DNA of 64,000 nt from positions 248,001-312,000 of the forward strand of contig RQOL01000660.1 in assembly GCA_013076295.1 (NCBI GenBank), written 5' to 3'. A model generated the notes under the pieces. The model had not been told where the DNA came from. It saw only the letters and a list, made by a program, of their open reading frames with translations, and made no database searches. Origin of the DNA: Sanderia malayensis. Its lineage: Eukaryota > Cnidaria > Scyphozoa > Semaeostomeae > Pelagiidae. Within the stretch, counting starts at the first letter, position 1, and the number at the start of each line of letters is the position of its first letter. The translations under genes and the position numbers were made by a program. Below, one piece after another: positions 49,701 to 61,573 of the stretch.

Positions 49701-50215
49701 GCCTGGTGGAGCTGCTAACAAGAGATGATCTACCCTTGACAACTGAGGAGAAAACAAAAGAAGAATTAAAGAACGAAATTCGGGAAGCAGCAATGAAGAT
49801 TAGCAGTCTTGAAGTGGCTGAAGAGAAAACAAAGCAAGAATTAAAGAACGAAATCCGGGAAACAGCAGTAAAGATTGGCAGTCTTGAAGTGGCTGAAGAG
49901 AAGGCAAAAGAAGAACTACATGAAGAAATTAAGCAATCAATGGAGAAAGCAACAAGAAAGACTACCAATCTAGATATGCAAGAAAAGGAGACAAAACAGA
50001 AATTACAAGAAATTAAAAATTCAATGAAGGAAATGCAAATCAGCAATCAAGAAATGGCAATGCAAATCAACAAAGAGTCACAAGAGAACATGAGGAAAAC
50101 AGCGACAAAAATTAGCAGCCTGGAAGATAAACTTGAAAGGGTTTTGAAAATCTTGAATCAGAGCGCTGATATTGGCGGACGAGATAATGATGACATATTG
50201 GACACTGCCTTGTGA
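42257..50215 (+). CDS. TRPM gene C, N-terminal module B, channel core and coiled-coil tail (one frameshift)
   Basis: Exons: 42257-42327, 42850-43024, 43194-43352, 43551-43748, 43909-44065, 44186-44357, 44472-44604, 44732-44789, 45051-45157, 45454-45588, 45765-45815, 45957-46252, 46330-46558, 46819-46910, 47085-47195, 47581-47709, 47947-48177, 48562-48745, 48970-49096, 49277-49497, 49647-50215 (TGA). The sum is 3605, one base short of a multiple of three, caused by a one-base loss in the exon 47085-47195. An acceptor giving 47147-47195 would restore the frame (total 3543). SLOG (WVITGGTNTGVMKQVG), EEIRQ, WNICD, pore [11 protein letters not shown]6 and WKFQRYD are all kept. The final exon has 25-residue coiled-coil repeats and ends ILDTAL, without NUDT9H. 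The gene may be functional with the alternative acceptor, or newly inactivated. Confidence 0.85.
46669..46718 (+). repeat. (GA)n microsatellite followed by a G run
   Basis: A GA dinucleotide run of about 34 bases ends in GC and then 14 consecutive G. It lies in the intron between the last N-terminal exon and the pre-S1 exon of gene C. Confidence 0.95.
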
Positions 50216-50338
50216 TTTGAAGGGCGATCTTTTTTATCACCAGTATACACAACTTTATTATTCTACATAATTTTGTTATATCGCTTCAATATTTGTTATC
50301 ATGTTTACTTTGTTAAATACTTTTTATATTTTATTCTG

Positions 50339-50344
50339 AATAAA
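50339..50344 (+). terminator. Poly(A) signal of gene C
   Basis: AATAAA occurs 124 bases after the TGA stop, in TTCTGAATAAACTC. Confidence 0.55.
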
Positions 50345-52631
50345 CTCTTGATCATCTACATTGACATCAGTTTCCTACGAATAATGGCAATATATTAATT
50401 TAATATTTAATCAACATTTTCTATATTTAGTCAGCTTACCTATCTATTGACAAATTTATGCCTTTGCGTTGTATTGGTGTAATGTCAAGCATACCCCAAC
50501 TAACCTTTTGATGTAGATTCTAGTGGAATTCTTTTGTCAACTTTGTTACTTTTCCCCTAGATAATGGGGACATTGTTTTTTCATGCCCCACTGTACGAGT
50601 TCTTGGCTTCCTTTGTAATCAATTTCTTTACAATCAATTGTGTTTTGTTTGGACCATTGTCAACGTGCTACTGCGCCCTATTGTACCAAATCAGTCAAGT
50701 GAAGCAAAATTCCGTACAAAGGTGCTTACCAGATGGCAAGTGAATTAATAAAAATCAGTTTGAGAAATGTTGTAATATTTTGTCGGCCATGTTATTGTTT
50801 TGCGCGAGTGTAGCCGGCTCCAAATTTAAAGTTCTTTTTGAGACATTAAGGATAAATTTGAACCAGCATTGAACATTGCAGCTACACAAACACAAGTAAG
50901 CCCTGCAAGTAATTTTACGCATTATGTGAGTGTTTAAAAAAACAGCATTGAACATTGAATTTAATTGAATTTAATTGAGGTAGGATAGGACCATGGCCTA
51001 TATCGTGCTATCGTTGTAGCCATTTGCAAAATATATTAACATTAAGAATTTGTCAGGAAAAAATTCTCTATCAATGCCACTAGATACAGAGTTAAAATAC
51101 TGATATACTGATTAGAAATTATTAGTATATCACTATTGACTTGATGGGTTTTGGCATAACTTTTCAAAGGTTGGTCTACGAAAGCAGCAGTGGTGGTTTC
51201 AACAATCAATTTATGTCATTTATTTTATCTTTTATCCTTGCTTTTCTTAGACTCATCACGTTGCGTCCCTGTGGTTTTCTCGAATCTCGTTCACCACTCA
51301 CCTGTTGGTGGAGTGAAGAAGTGAGCAAACCCACAGGGACGCAATGAAATAGTGTATGCTTCTCTCTCGTTTCTGTGATGTTTTGAAAAATGACCTAAAG
51401 CGAGACTTAGGTAATATGTCTAAAAATATTGATTGATTTTCAATGACGCCTATTGATTTTGGAAGTATAAATGTAATTGTAGACTTTCTGGAGCAAAATT
51501 TTCAAACCATGCATCTTCAACTGCTACTTTTAGCCAATTAACGTTTTGCAAATTGAAATCCCTCTGTACCAATCCTCAAGTGCTACACACAACCATTTTA
51601 TTGACAGAAAATTTTCTCTAAATACCGTAACTCCTCCAATAAAAGCCCCGAAGGTTTATTTGCAAAAATAATTTTTAGATTGAAGAAGCAAGTTCTATGG
51701 AAGGTGGGAGGGAGTTATTCGAAGAAGGATTTATTTCAAAGATAATTATATTCTTCAAAGGACATAACTTTCTAAATTTATTTCATTGCAATACAGAAAA
51801 TGACCATTTGGTAATAACGTTGTTAGTCAAGAACGACTTCTTTGCATAGGCGCCGACTACGTGGGGGCTTGGGGGCTCAAGCCCCCTCTGGAAATTTCTA
51901 TGGGGGGGCTCAGCCCCCCCTGGGAATTTCGTTTGGGATCTGAAAAACACGTTTATTTTATCGAAGAAACACTAATCAGACCATGTAGACCATGATGTTA
52001 TATCTGTTTTATTGCAATGTTTTGTTTTTTTTATTATACATAATACATATGTATATTGTACGTTATTAAAAGTGAAAGGGAATTTTTCTACCTTTTTACT
52101 TTCCCATTTTTTTCAATTTTGAGCCCCCCCTGGGAAAAGCAAAAGTCGGCGCCTATGCTTCTTTGGCTTTGCTTTTGTCAACATCAATTGTCAGCCTTTG
52201 TTGTGCTGAATGAAGTTATAGATTTTAAGTGGAACTAGTATTTAGTGGCCTATGGCCAAGAATGCTGGAGGATTGATTGGTTGTTCTGGACACATATTCA
52301 GTATTGTCAACATGAAGATCACCATTAGAAGGAATGAAACCAGTGAAAGACAAAAAACTGTTGGAAAAGGATATATTGAAACAAATAACGCGATTATTTG
52401 TGACTAAGAATCTGCATTTTATTTTATGTCGCTTCTAGCATACAAAATTTTGGGAGAATTAAAAATAGAAGAGGCTGATTGCAAAAATCTATGACTTCAG
52501 AGTTTGTATTGGAAAGAGTGCGCAAAAGGAACGATGCTAAATGGAGCTTTAACAGCTTGTTGTATTGTTTAGTTAAATATATAAGCAGCAACTGAACACA
52601 TAAGATAAATAAATAATATAAATGCATTATA
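50345..52631. other. Spacer between gene C and the C2-domain gene
   Basis: No coding region is supported. It holds an 84-base hairpin at 51261-51344 with 22-base arms (TTGCGTCCCTGTGG against its reverse complement, about 20 of 22 matching). It also holds an ACCGTAA-type repeat fragment at about 51625-51730 and a MITE at 51844-52158. Confidence 0.55.
51844..52158. mobile_element. MITE with GCATAGGCGCCGACT termini
   Basis: Terminal inverted repeats GCATAGGCGCCGACT and AGTCGGCGCCTATGC enclose about 285 bases. Inside are GGGGGCTCAAGCCCCC and GGGGGGGCTCAGCCCCCCC, which are nearly self-complementary. No coding frame. Confidence 0.85.
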
Positions 52632-55583
52632 TCATTGGAAGGACATTTTATAATGTTCGAGTTCTTCTGGCTGTAGAAGTGAATGCCATTTTGTTTCTAA
52701 TGAATGAGGTGATTTTTGAACAGTCTCCCAATGCTCAAGTGCTTCCTTTTGCGCCGAATCGAGGCTGAAAATGACATGTCCAATGATCTCGTCTTTTCCC
52801 ATCAGGCTGTGACTGACAAGACTGACAACCAATGACATCATACTCAAAGGATTGGCAATATCTGTCAAAACATTCAGCTCGTGACTTTCATCCCATACAG
52901 GATTCCTCGTGTTGCGTTTGATCTTCGTTTCCTTTTTCTCGACCTCATTTTCACGGAAAAGCATGATCCGACAATACGTATCTGAAAATATGTTAACAAG
53001 GAGTTACACAGCGCACAGAAACGTATTTATCTCTACAACTCACCAGTCTGTACAACTCAACAATATTCAGCATGCAGGTACATACAACATACGTGTGGAC
53101 CTATACACAATCTACAGTATTGCCTCATCCCTCTTGACTAATTAAAACCAAACAGTTTTTATTACCTGGTAGGCCGATCGTGTTCTGTTTTGGAATGTCT
53201 TTTGCCTTGTGAATAATTACTTTGAGTTGCGACTTTGTTGCATCATGCAGCAATGATATCATTATTTGAGCATAGTCCTAAAGAAAAACAGAAATAATCA
53301 CCGTTATCATTGCATTGATGACATTTCTAATCTTTTTTCTGCATAGCTAATGTATTTCCAATGTCCTTAAGTCTCTATATAAAGCAACCTCTTGCAAGAT
53401 TATGCTTGAAAATATGGTATGCCGAGGGAAACTATATACTTTCCAAACAGGGTTGGAAGAAAAACGAGAATAAAGTTAGAGAAAAACAATAAGGAAACGC
53501 AAGAACTCTAGTGTGTTCAAGAGCAAATGGATAGCATCCCTCCCCCGAAAGTTGTTTTAATTCGAAGGAGCTTCCTCGCACGGTCCTTTATGTTAAGACT
53601 TCATTGCATGTATTGGAAAGCTAAAAAAAATTGTAAAAGTCACAATACCGTTACAGTCATAAAGAGATCCAAGTTGAACTTTTCGGTCTTTGTAATGTTC
53701 AATGTACCAAGGGCAAGGTCTGTTTCACCGAGTAGTTGGTTACTCTTAACTGACTCCCGACTGTAGACCTTGAACTTCAGGCGATGATAACGTAGATCAT
53801 CTTGCGTTAAATCGTAGAAAATTTTCAATTCGTTGAACTTGGGCTCGTTTGTTCTCTTCTGGGCACGCGTGTGTTGTTTCTGCTTCTTGCCAGGAATCAA
53901 GTAGAGCCGGACAAATGGGTTCACGTGATTGCGATCCTTTCTCTTTCCAACATCGTATGCCCACAGTACAGTAACGTGCAAGGCTTTCTCCTCTTGCTTG
54001 TACACCGTTGTAAAGCATATCTTCCCGGCCTTGTACGATTTGGACTGTTTTTGGCCTCGCCGGGCGGCTACTCGCTTGCGTTCACGGGGAGGAGGGCCAA
54101 TGTCACTTTTTGCTGTCACGTCTTCATTGTCATCGCTTGTACCACTTACCACAGCACTGGGATGCGGCAATTCTAATGTACTGCGGGATGTCTGTTGGTC
54201 AGCTGCTCTCATTGCTGCTGTTAGAACACCGCTTTCACCTTCGTTTAGCAATTCTGGCTGGGACTGAGAAACTACAACAAATATGAATATATACAGCTTA
54301 ACAACTGGGACTGACAGAATTCAGGCCGCTTGTAAACCAAATGGCTTTCTATTCTTTATGTCTAGTCCTCAATGATTCAAGTCAGAGTTTTGTTATAGCT
54401 TTAACATACTTCTATGAACTTGAATTTTTGTTAAGAAATAATTGGCACTAGAATCAAACGCGTTTGATTTTTCGACCTTCCAGACCTGTCACACGAGTTC
54501 GCTAGTCTTGAATTGAATTGTTTGAAATTCAAAAAATAGGCCCAGTCCTGAACTTAACTATTTGCCTCGTTCTCATCCATAATTGCTGTTGTGGAAAAGC
54601 ATTTACGGGTGAGAATATATTTCACGCAAAAATGCATTTGGACTTTGATTGCAACTACATTACTTGCTGTTGCAAAAATTCCCGTCGTCACCGTCAATCT
54701 TAAAATGTCGAGAGGCATTGCAGTCGAGTCTGCTCTTGCTTGAGCATAAAGGACTTCAAGCAAATGAGTAATTTAAGGGGCTCGTGTGATAAATCCTTCA
54801 TTTACACATACGTCTCTTTCCTTCTGTTTTGAGATGCTGAAAAACAGTCACGCTAATCTTTCGCTGTCGATCTTTGGAATTCCACACTTCATGATCCACT
54901 TCTGTACTTGAAAACGAGGCAACCGATGCCGATGGGCTGGAATCCTTGTCAAAACCTTTTGGTAGAGATAAGCGCTTTTTAAGCATGTCACTCAAGCCTG
55001 TTATATTCGAGGCAATTTCTTCGGAGGCTGATCTTTTTCTCGCTTTATCGAGCATTTCCAACTCCGCCTCTCTCTTTGAAGTGAGCAACTGAAAGTGAAA
55101 ATAGAGCTTTTGCGTACTGAAGCCCCATTCGTTTAGCAAATACGACAGCAACTATTGCTGCATATAGAGATTAGAAGTTGCAGGGCAAAGATGACCGAGC
55201 ACGCTTCTATTTCTTGGCCAAAACCTAAAAGCTTCCTGGTGTAAAATGTTTCGAATCTATGAAAATGAAGAAAAGTCTCACCTTTGAATCTGGCCTGTTA
55301 AATTTCGGGATCCCTGCTCCTGCATACCTTCGTCCGCGTGCATGGGAAAAAGGCTGGAAGGAATCGTCCTCCTGTATTGTCTCGCACACTGGAGTCTGTG
55401 CATCGATTACTTTGTATTGAAAGGGCACCCTGAATGACGGTGGATGCACAATGGGCTTATGCTTGACGCGATCCGCTGCCTGTTTATTTGCTCTATGCTT
55501 GTACAATAACCAGGCCAAAAATACAACCAGTAAGAAAAACAGCACGGCACCAATAGATGCTACCACATAGGTTACCACGACAG
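52632..55583 (-). CDS. Synaptotagmin-like membrane protein with two C2 domains (5' exon not found)
   Basis: Exons in reading order: 55583-55282, 55088-54812, 54271-53655, 53277-53166, 52981-52632 (stop). The first visible exon encodes a transmembrane helix (VVASIGAVLFFLLVVFLAWL) followed by basic KHRANK, as in synaptotagmins. A linker follows with KREAELEMLDKARKR and LKKRLSLPKG. C2A (exon 54271-53655) has VTVLWAYDVG, NPFVRLYLIPGKKQK and KRTNEPKFNELKIF. C2B has QLKVIIHKAKDIP, YCRIMLFRE, TRNPVWDESHEL and the C-terminal HWETVQKSP..WHSLL. The loops that normally supply Ca2+-binding Asp read VYSRESVKSNQLLGE and VSLVSHSLMGKDEIIG, so key Asp residues are missing. A Ca2+-independent role in membrane traffic is likely (inference). 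The start codon and N-terminus are unidentified. Confidence 0.82.
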
Positions 55584-58531
55584 CTAGAATAGCAAAAACA
55601 ATTGAAATCAATAAGATTGATTATTATGCTCGTCGTGTACATCAAACAATTGCAGGAATGTACAGAGAAAACATATCACTCTTTATGTTTTCTCAAAGAG
55701 GAAAATGTCAAACCGAAAAAGCTGCCAGCACACCTTAAAAAAACAATTTGACCAGTTCATTCGAAAGAGGAAAAACGACCTTTGTTATTCTTGCCCGAAT
55801 TTTCCTATTTTACTGGAGGGGTTGTAAATTTGTTGAGTTACACAATCGCTCCATGTTGTAAAATGAATATTGACAATTTCGAAAAAACTTCTTGAGCTTC
55901 AAATTCTATTCCCCACATCCCCATCCCCAATAAAATGAGAGGGAACACAGGGACTCAAGATTTATGTAAATTCTGACTTAATTACTACCAGTACAAATTG
56001 TTATTCCACCAATCTGGTGTAAACTAAGGGGGGGGTGCATGTATTGAATTAAATGTATGACTTACGAGGAAGTGTCACACAAGCATTTTATTGACATGAT
56101 ATAGAAGAAAGAATATATCCAACCCTAGTTTTATCAACAACAATGCGATTAATAAGACTAGCTACAGCGAATTTCTGAGTCAAGCTGGTCCAGCCATATA
56201 GAATTTGCGGTTAGTTAAGTCTTTCTTTTGCAAGGTTTTCCTGTTTCACGAATAATTCTTTCTCAGAATTTAAACATAAGGTAATAGGGAATAATCAGAG
56301 ACTTGATGTACAAAGCTTAGACAAATGTACTTGAAGTTACAAATATTTAATGTGTATATAACATGTATGTAGCACATCAGGTCCATTTATGTAGCATTTA
56401 ATTGCTGAGAAGAACAATTCCAAAGAGTTGTAGATTTAAGTTTTATCAATAAAATTCAGGAAACACGGAAATTGCGTTCGCAAAATGCACATCCGAGAAC
56501 GATTTCATCAATATTTTTGTGCTTGTGTTGTTGATCATATGCTGGATAAATTGCAATAAACTACATTGAAATTTATAAAACATAAACAAATATAAAACCT
56601 CATGTCACAAGAACCGATTAAAAGCGATACTTGCGAAAAGTGAATTTTTAACTAAATTTGTCTATTTGGAAACAATAATTTGCTTGAACACAAATACGTA
56701 CCTGACATTATTTAATAAACAAACAACTTGCAGCTGAGAATATAGCAGACTACAAAGCAGATACTGCCTTGTTCATTGATTTATTTACCATCCCATCCAA
56801 TTTCTTTCACTTCGTAAAGCTGTTGTAATTTGTTAATTCCATACCATATTGATGAAAATAGCACCTTTCTACAGCGAGACACGAGCACACAAATGGTAAA
56901 AAGAACAAAATATCTCACAGGAAGAACTGGAGTGCATGAAATTTTAGCATGAGCACAGCACCACCTCTGTCACTTCAAAACATTCAATTCTCGATATTTC
57001 TATATCGCAATCAATACAGCTATTACACCAGAAAGGACATTAATAGTTTCCCGGTAGCACGCATCACTTCTCGTAGAAAATGGAAAATTCGACGGCATAT
57101 TGTTATTCGCTTTTGTTGTATACAAGACAATTGTAAAGAGATATCAGTGGATAATCTATAATAACATGGAACGCGGACTCGAAATTCTCTGAGGAAGAAG
57201 TCAGCAGAACTTCATGTTGCGAAGCGATGATGTCATTACATGTACATTGTATATTGATATATTTTATTTTATCTGTTTACATATAAGAAATTTCCTAGAA
57301 AAGGCTGTGAATGAGTAAGGAACTTTACTAGTAGCACACGTGTTCATCAAAATACAATTTTTTAATTTTATCTTTGTCGCCTCACCAGATTTATGCCTGA
57401 CCACAATAAATCCGGTGAAAGAGTGGAATAGGAGAAATGAATTCCTTTCGAAACTTCAAGTATTATAGCGCGCGACGAAAGAGCAAGCTTAATATTTATT
57501 TTATTGAGTATTTTACATGTGGAAATTCATTCAGTTGTCATGGCGTAGTGTTTCAGGATTGCAGTTTTCAGGCCGTAGCAAGTAAACCAAATTAGCACAG
57601 GCAAAATTCCAAAATGATTAACAAACTTCTTCAAAGTACGACATGTGCGTGCACACGCAAGATACTTTTTATACTATTTAATTGTACTCCTTGAAAATAG
57701 GCGTTGTGGGAGTGACATGGGCTCCCGAGGATGTTGTCTGGAGCATGTGTAGCATATATGTGTAAGCATTGTGAGTGTGTGAGTGTAGTGTGACTGGACG
57801 CTCTATACACAGGGTGACCCTATTGCCTATTTCTCATAAAGGTGCACACCTTGAAGTTCACTCACGAGATCTCGGCCCTATCTGCTCTGCACCCCCGCCT
57901 GTCTTAGTTTGTAATCTATCCTCACCGAATGCTCTCTCTTCCTTTCAATTTGGCTAAGATATGGAGAGTGCGAAGGAGGCTTCGCAGTTTGAAAGGCAGA
58001 GAGAGATATTACCGTCGCTGCGGGAGGAGAGGTGGGCCGTTCTCAGCATATTGCTAGTTGCTGAAGAAGGACTGTTATGCAACGCGTGTCTCATTATATA
58101 CTGCCTAATTCCCCTGAGGGTTATGTAAACAACTCCCCAGGAAGGGGCGCATATCTTAGCCTTATTTATAAGTTCATAGAGATTCATCCGGTGAGAATAG
58201 TTTATAGAATGAAATACAGAAATGTTTCCCAAGTAGTCTCATCAGATACATACAACAGAAAGTGAAAAAATATTGTAGGCGTATTAAAAGCCCATTTGAC
58301 ACAACATTAATACTCAACAATTTATCCATCAATGTGAGTATAACATAATACAGAGGCGTAGGAGCGTACTAAAAAGTGGGGGGGGGGGGGGTGCCATAAT
58401 GAAAATAGCACGACAGGTGACACGCTTATTTTCCGACGGGGCATATTTCGTGTTTTTGGAAAAATTGAGAACGCATGTCACCGGCTCCTATTCACTTCCT
58501 CCCTCCCTTCACTGCACTTGCTACGAACAAG
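55584..58531. other. Spacer between the C2-domain gene and NDUFA6
   Basis: Should contain the missing first exon(s) of the minus-strand C2 gene and the NDUFA6 promoter, but neither can be fixed. Short frames (for example 57954-58232 minus) show no known domain. A run of 13 G at about 58378-58390 sits about 140 bases before the NDUFA6 start. Confidence 0.4.
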
Positions 58532-59428
58532 ATGGCGCATTTGGCAGCAGTAAAGCAAGGCCAAGTTATTGAGAAAATTGCGAAGCCGCTGTTATCTTCC
58601 AACAGTGCAGAAGCAAAAAATCGAGTCATCAATCTTTACAGAGCTTGGATGAGAGAAGTAATTTTGTGAATATTTCAAATAGTCTTTCTTGTTTGATTAT
58701 ACCATGAATGAAGAAGGTTGATGATGGGATGTGGGATTGGGTGCTATTTCTCTGCCTAATCTTGTGCTTGAGGAGCCTGTAGATTTTGCATGCAGACTAT
58801 TGATAAGATGCAATAGGCTATTGTTTTACCTGGCAGAGGTATCAGCCCGGAAGGTTGAAACATTCCAAAACAAAGAAAAAGATTTAGGTAGTCATTTGTC
58901 ACTTAAACAGCATGTCTCAGAATTGGTTTTAACAGGCCAGGCAATAGGCATCAAATGAAATTAAGGAACATTGGGATTGATAAACATTCCAATGCTTAAA
59001 TCTTTTTCTTTCAATAAAGGTACCACATGCTATTAGGAAGCATGCATTGGACATAACACCGAATCAAGGCAAGGCCAAAGTACGAGAGATTTTTCAGAAA
59101 AATGCCAGTATAAAAGACCTCAGAGTAATTGACATGTTGTATATCAAGGTAAGCATGCATCTTATTTGATAACATGTTTGTTCAATTATCAGCAAGGTAT
59201 TCTAATAAAAGAAACCCTCTGCGTGCACTGTGTCAGCAGCCACTAACATAAAAATCCAGTCTCCTGTCTATTGAATTAAGAATTATTTGACATTTCCAGG
59301 GTAAATTGGAATTGGAAGAAACACATAATGTTTGGAAACAAGGAACACATGTGATGAGATATTTTAAAGAAACCGAGCCACAGAGAAGTGATGCATTTTT
59401 ATCTAAATTCTATTCTGGATACAATTGA
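58532..59428 (+). CDS. NDUFA6: NADH dehydrogenase (complex I) subunit NDUFA6 / LYRM6
   Basis: Three exons: 58532-58657, 59020-59148 and 59300-59428 (TGA), giving 127 residues, the usual size of this LYR-motif accessory subunit of mitochondrial complex I. Exon 1 has [16 protein letters not shown] with the LYR motif. Exon 2 has [26 protein letters not shown]. Exon 3 has [20 protein letters not shown] and [10 protein letters not shown]. All three segments match the family in order. The ATG in AAGATGGCGC at 58532 was chosen because it gives the family length. An in-frame ATG at 58475 would add 19 residues with no family support. Both introns are in phase 0. It acts in the mitochondrial inner membrane, where LYR proteins bind acyl carrier protein. 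Confidence 0.95.
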
Positions 59429-61270
59429 AAAAAACCTGCCTCTGTAATAGTGCATGCTGACTTTTTGAGTGTGAGGTATTGATTTATCTAGTCTTTGTTT
59501 TACAATATTATTCAAGCTTGTTAAGCCCTTGGCCTCTTATAGATTCTATTGAAGATTAATCAGTTTGAGTACCGTAAGTTTCTGGAGTATTTTGTGTTTT
59601 GGTTGATGCATCATTAATTGTTAATTGGAAATTGGAAAACGCAAAAATTCAATTTTATGGTAAGTAGCTGTTCAATGAGTATGTAAGTGAATCTTTGGTT
59701 GTTAGGGTATATGACCTGAAATTGTTCCCAACCATTGTTTTTTATTGTTGTTTTTTTCTCTGATGCTATTGAAACCAATTTTAGTATTTCAGTTTTCCTT
59801 TTAGCTGGGTTGTATTTTAAATAGAGTAAACAGCATATGGTGAGTTATCAAGCTTATTTTCATATTGTGTTTTATTGTTGCGCATTGATTGTTATTGGCA
59901 GGAAGGTTGAATGCTCAGTTTTCATGTGTTGTGTTATCAGTTGTTGAATTTTGGGTTTCTTTCACAAGGTATGCTTTACTGCATCCCAATAACTTGATAT
60001 AAACAGTTGCATTAGCAACTGTTTACATGAACCGTATATCATATTTTAAGATGTGATCGCCATGATGTCCTTATAAAGTCGTGTCTGTGATGTTGAAGCA
60101 GGCTTTCAATTCAATTTCAACAAATGGCGAGCGGTGAGCACGCATGACGAGTATCTCGAATGCAAAAAATCACATAACCATTTGCATATTGAAGGGACAT
60201 CCCACATAATGAAGAAAATTAAACAATTACTCAGTGTTCTGAAAGTTTGTCGTTTTATAATGTTGCTGATGGTATTTCCAAACCAAACAAACAGTATCTT
60301 TTTGTAAATAAGAAGTTCAGCGTGTTTTGCACACAGCAATCCAGAAGGCAGTTTTCAGTGCTTTGTACCATCTGTCTCCGCTTTGATGTTCGGAGAGGTA
60401 TTGTCAGAGAAATAAGGATAAGATTAATGCTAAAACCAAATGCCATTCCTGCAATAGATGCAGGAAACTTTCGGCGACCAAAACAACAATATTAAAAAAT
60501 TTGGATTTTCAGAGTAATGTCTGAAGAATTTAAATTTTCGAAGTTTTGAAAAATATTTCAATGACTGTAATTCGAAGTTAAAACAATTTATTACAAAAAT
60601 TAGCAACTTGAATAATCTAAATAAGAACTACGTATTGTGCCACAGGCGACGCCTCTAATTGACCATTTATTCTGACCTCGTTTTGACTTTGGCATCATTG
60701 ACTTCCCAGGTCCCCTCTCCCCTCTGTGGTGTTTCGTTTCTGATTTTCTTCATGTTGCTTGTTATAAAGCCTCCTTCATACGAGCCACAAATGCCCTCAC
60801 CGAGCAGACATGCCTAGCATTGCTACCGTGCTGAGACGCCATTTTCTTTTTTACTATAATGCTAACATTTACGTTTTACCAGTTGTTTTGTTGTTTACTT
60901 GCTTTTTCTAGTTATATGTATTTAAGTTAATTGCTTAAGAGTATTTACTGGTAGAAGCATGTGACATCACAGGCGAGAACATTTTACGGCGTGGCTTGTG
61001 GTTTAAGGCTTAACTGTTATCATTTATTCTCATTGATGATATTAATAAAGAACTATTAAAGATATTTGTGCTATATAAGAGTGAAAAAATTTAAGAACTA
61101 GTTGTTCATATCATAATAATTGGCACTTTAAAGTCAAAGTTAAATTGAGCTGTTTGTTTTAAGTTACAAGATGGACAGAATACTCTTTCACGAGTTTTGC
61201 AGTCGAAATCCAGACATATCTTTTCTCAGCTTTTGTTATTTTGTCAATTATAAACTAGACATTACTTGTG
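59429..61270. other. Spacer downstream of NDUFA6
   Basis: AT-rich sequence. One open stretch (60247-60495, LKPNAIPAIDAGNF) has a faint resemblance to the end of a transposase-derived DNA-binding domain but is too short to call. No TRPM exon is present. Confidence 0.4.
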
Positions 61271-61279
61271 TACTTAAAT

Positions 61280-61450
61280 ACGAGTCTGACAACGCCATTG
61301 ATATCATTATAAAATACTTTTATTCTTATTTGCATTTGAATGGGCACCCCCCAATTTCGTTTACTTTCGTTCTGCGGCCTTTGACCCGACCGATTTCATC
61401 AGACCGAAGGTCGATTCGATGAGCAGAAGCTCTGTGTCAAAGGTCGCTAG
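61280..61450 (+). promoter_or_regulatory. Relic or orphan copy of the TRPM promoter
   Basis: TATAAAA (about 61309), an exact ATTTGCAT octamer at 61328-61335, TTGAATGGGCACC, TTTACTTTCGTTC and GCGGCCTTTGACCCG appear in the order seen before genes B, C and D. A second arm, TGTCAAAGGTCGC, lies about 60 bases on and makes a hairpin stem. No first exon follows within reach, so it is probably a duplicate promoter whose gene has been lost. Confidence 0.7.
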
Positions 61451-61573
61451 TCAATAAATAAAAGGGGCCATTTTTCATTTGGACTACACATTTTAGGCAC
61501 CCAATGGCCCCCTCAATGTTTTTGATAATTATTTCAGAAAATAGCTACACGTTTTCAAACAGTCCTGGTTATT

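Noticed and set aside
58475..58531. Upstream in-frame ATG for NDUFA6
   Set aside because: It would add 19 residues not found in the family. The ATG at 58532 gives the usual length.
58731..58958. Open frame in NDUFA6 intron 1
   Set aside because: It lies wholly inside the intron, has no domain, and the flanking exons join in phase without it.
60247..60495. Possible DNA-binding transposase end (LKPNAIPAIDAGNF)
   Set aside because: Only a short faint resemblance; no upstream Cys/His motif can be read in any frame.
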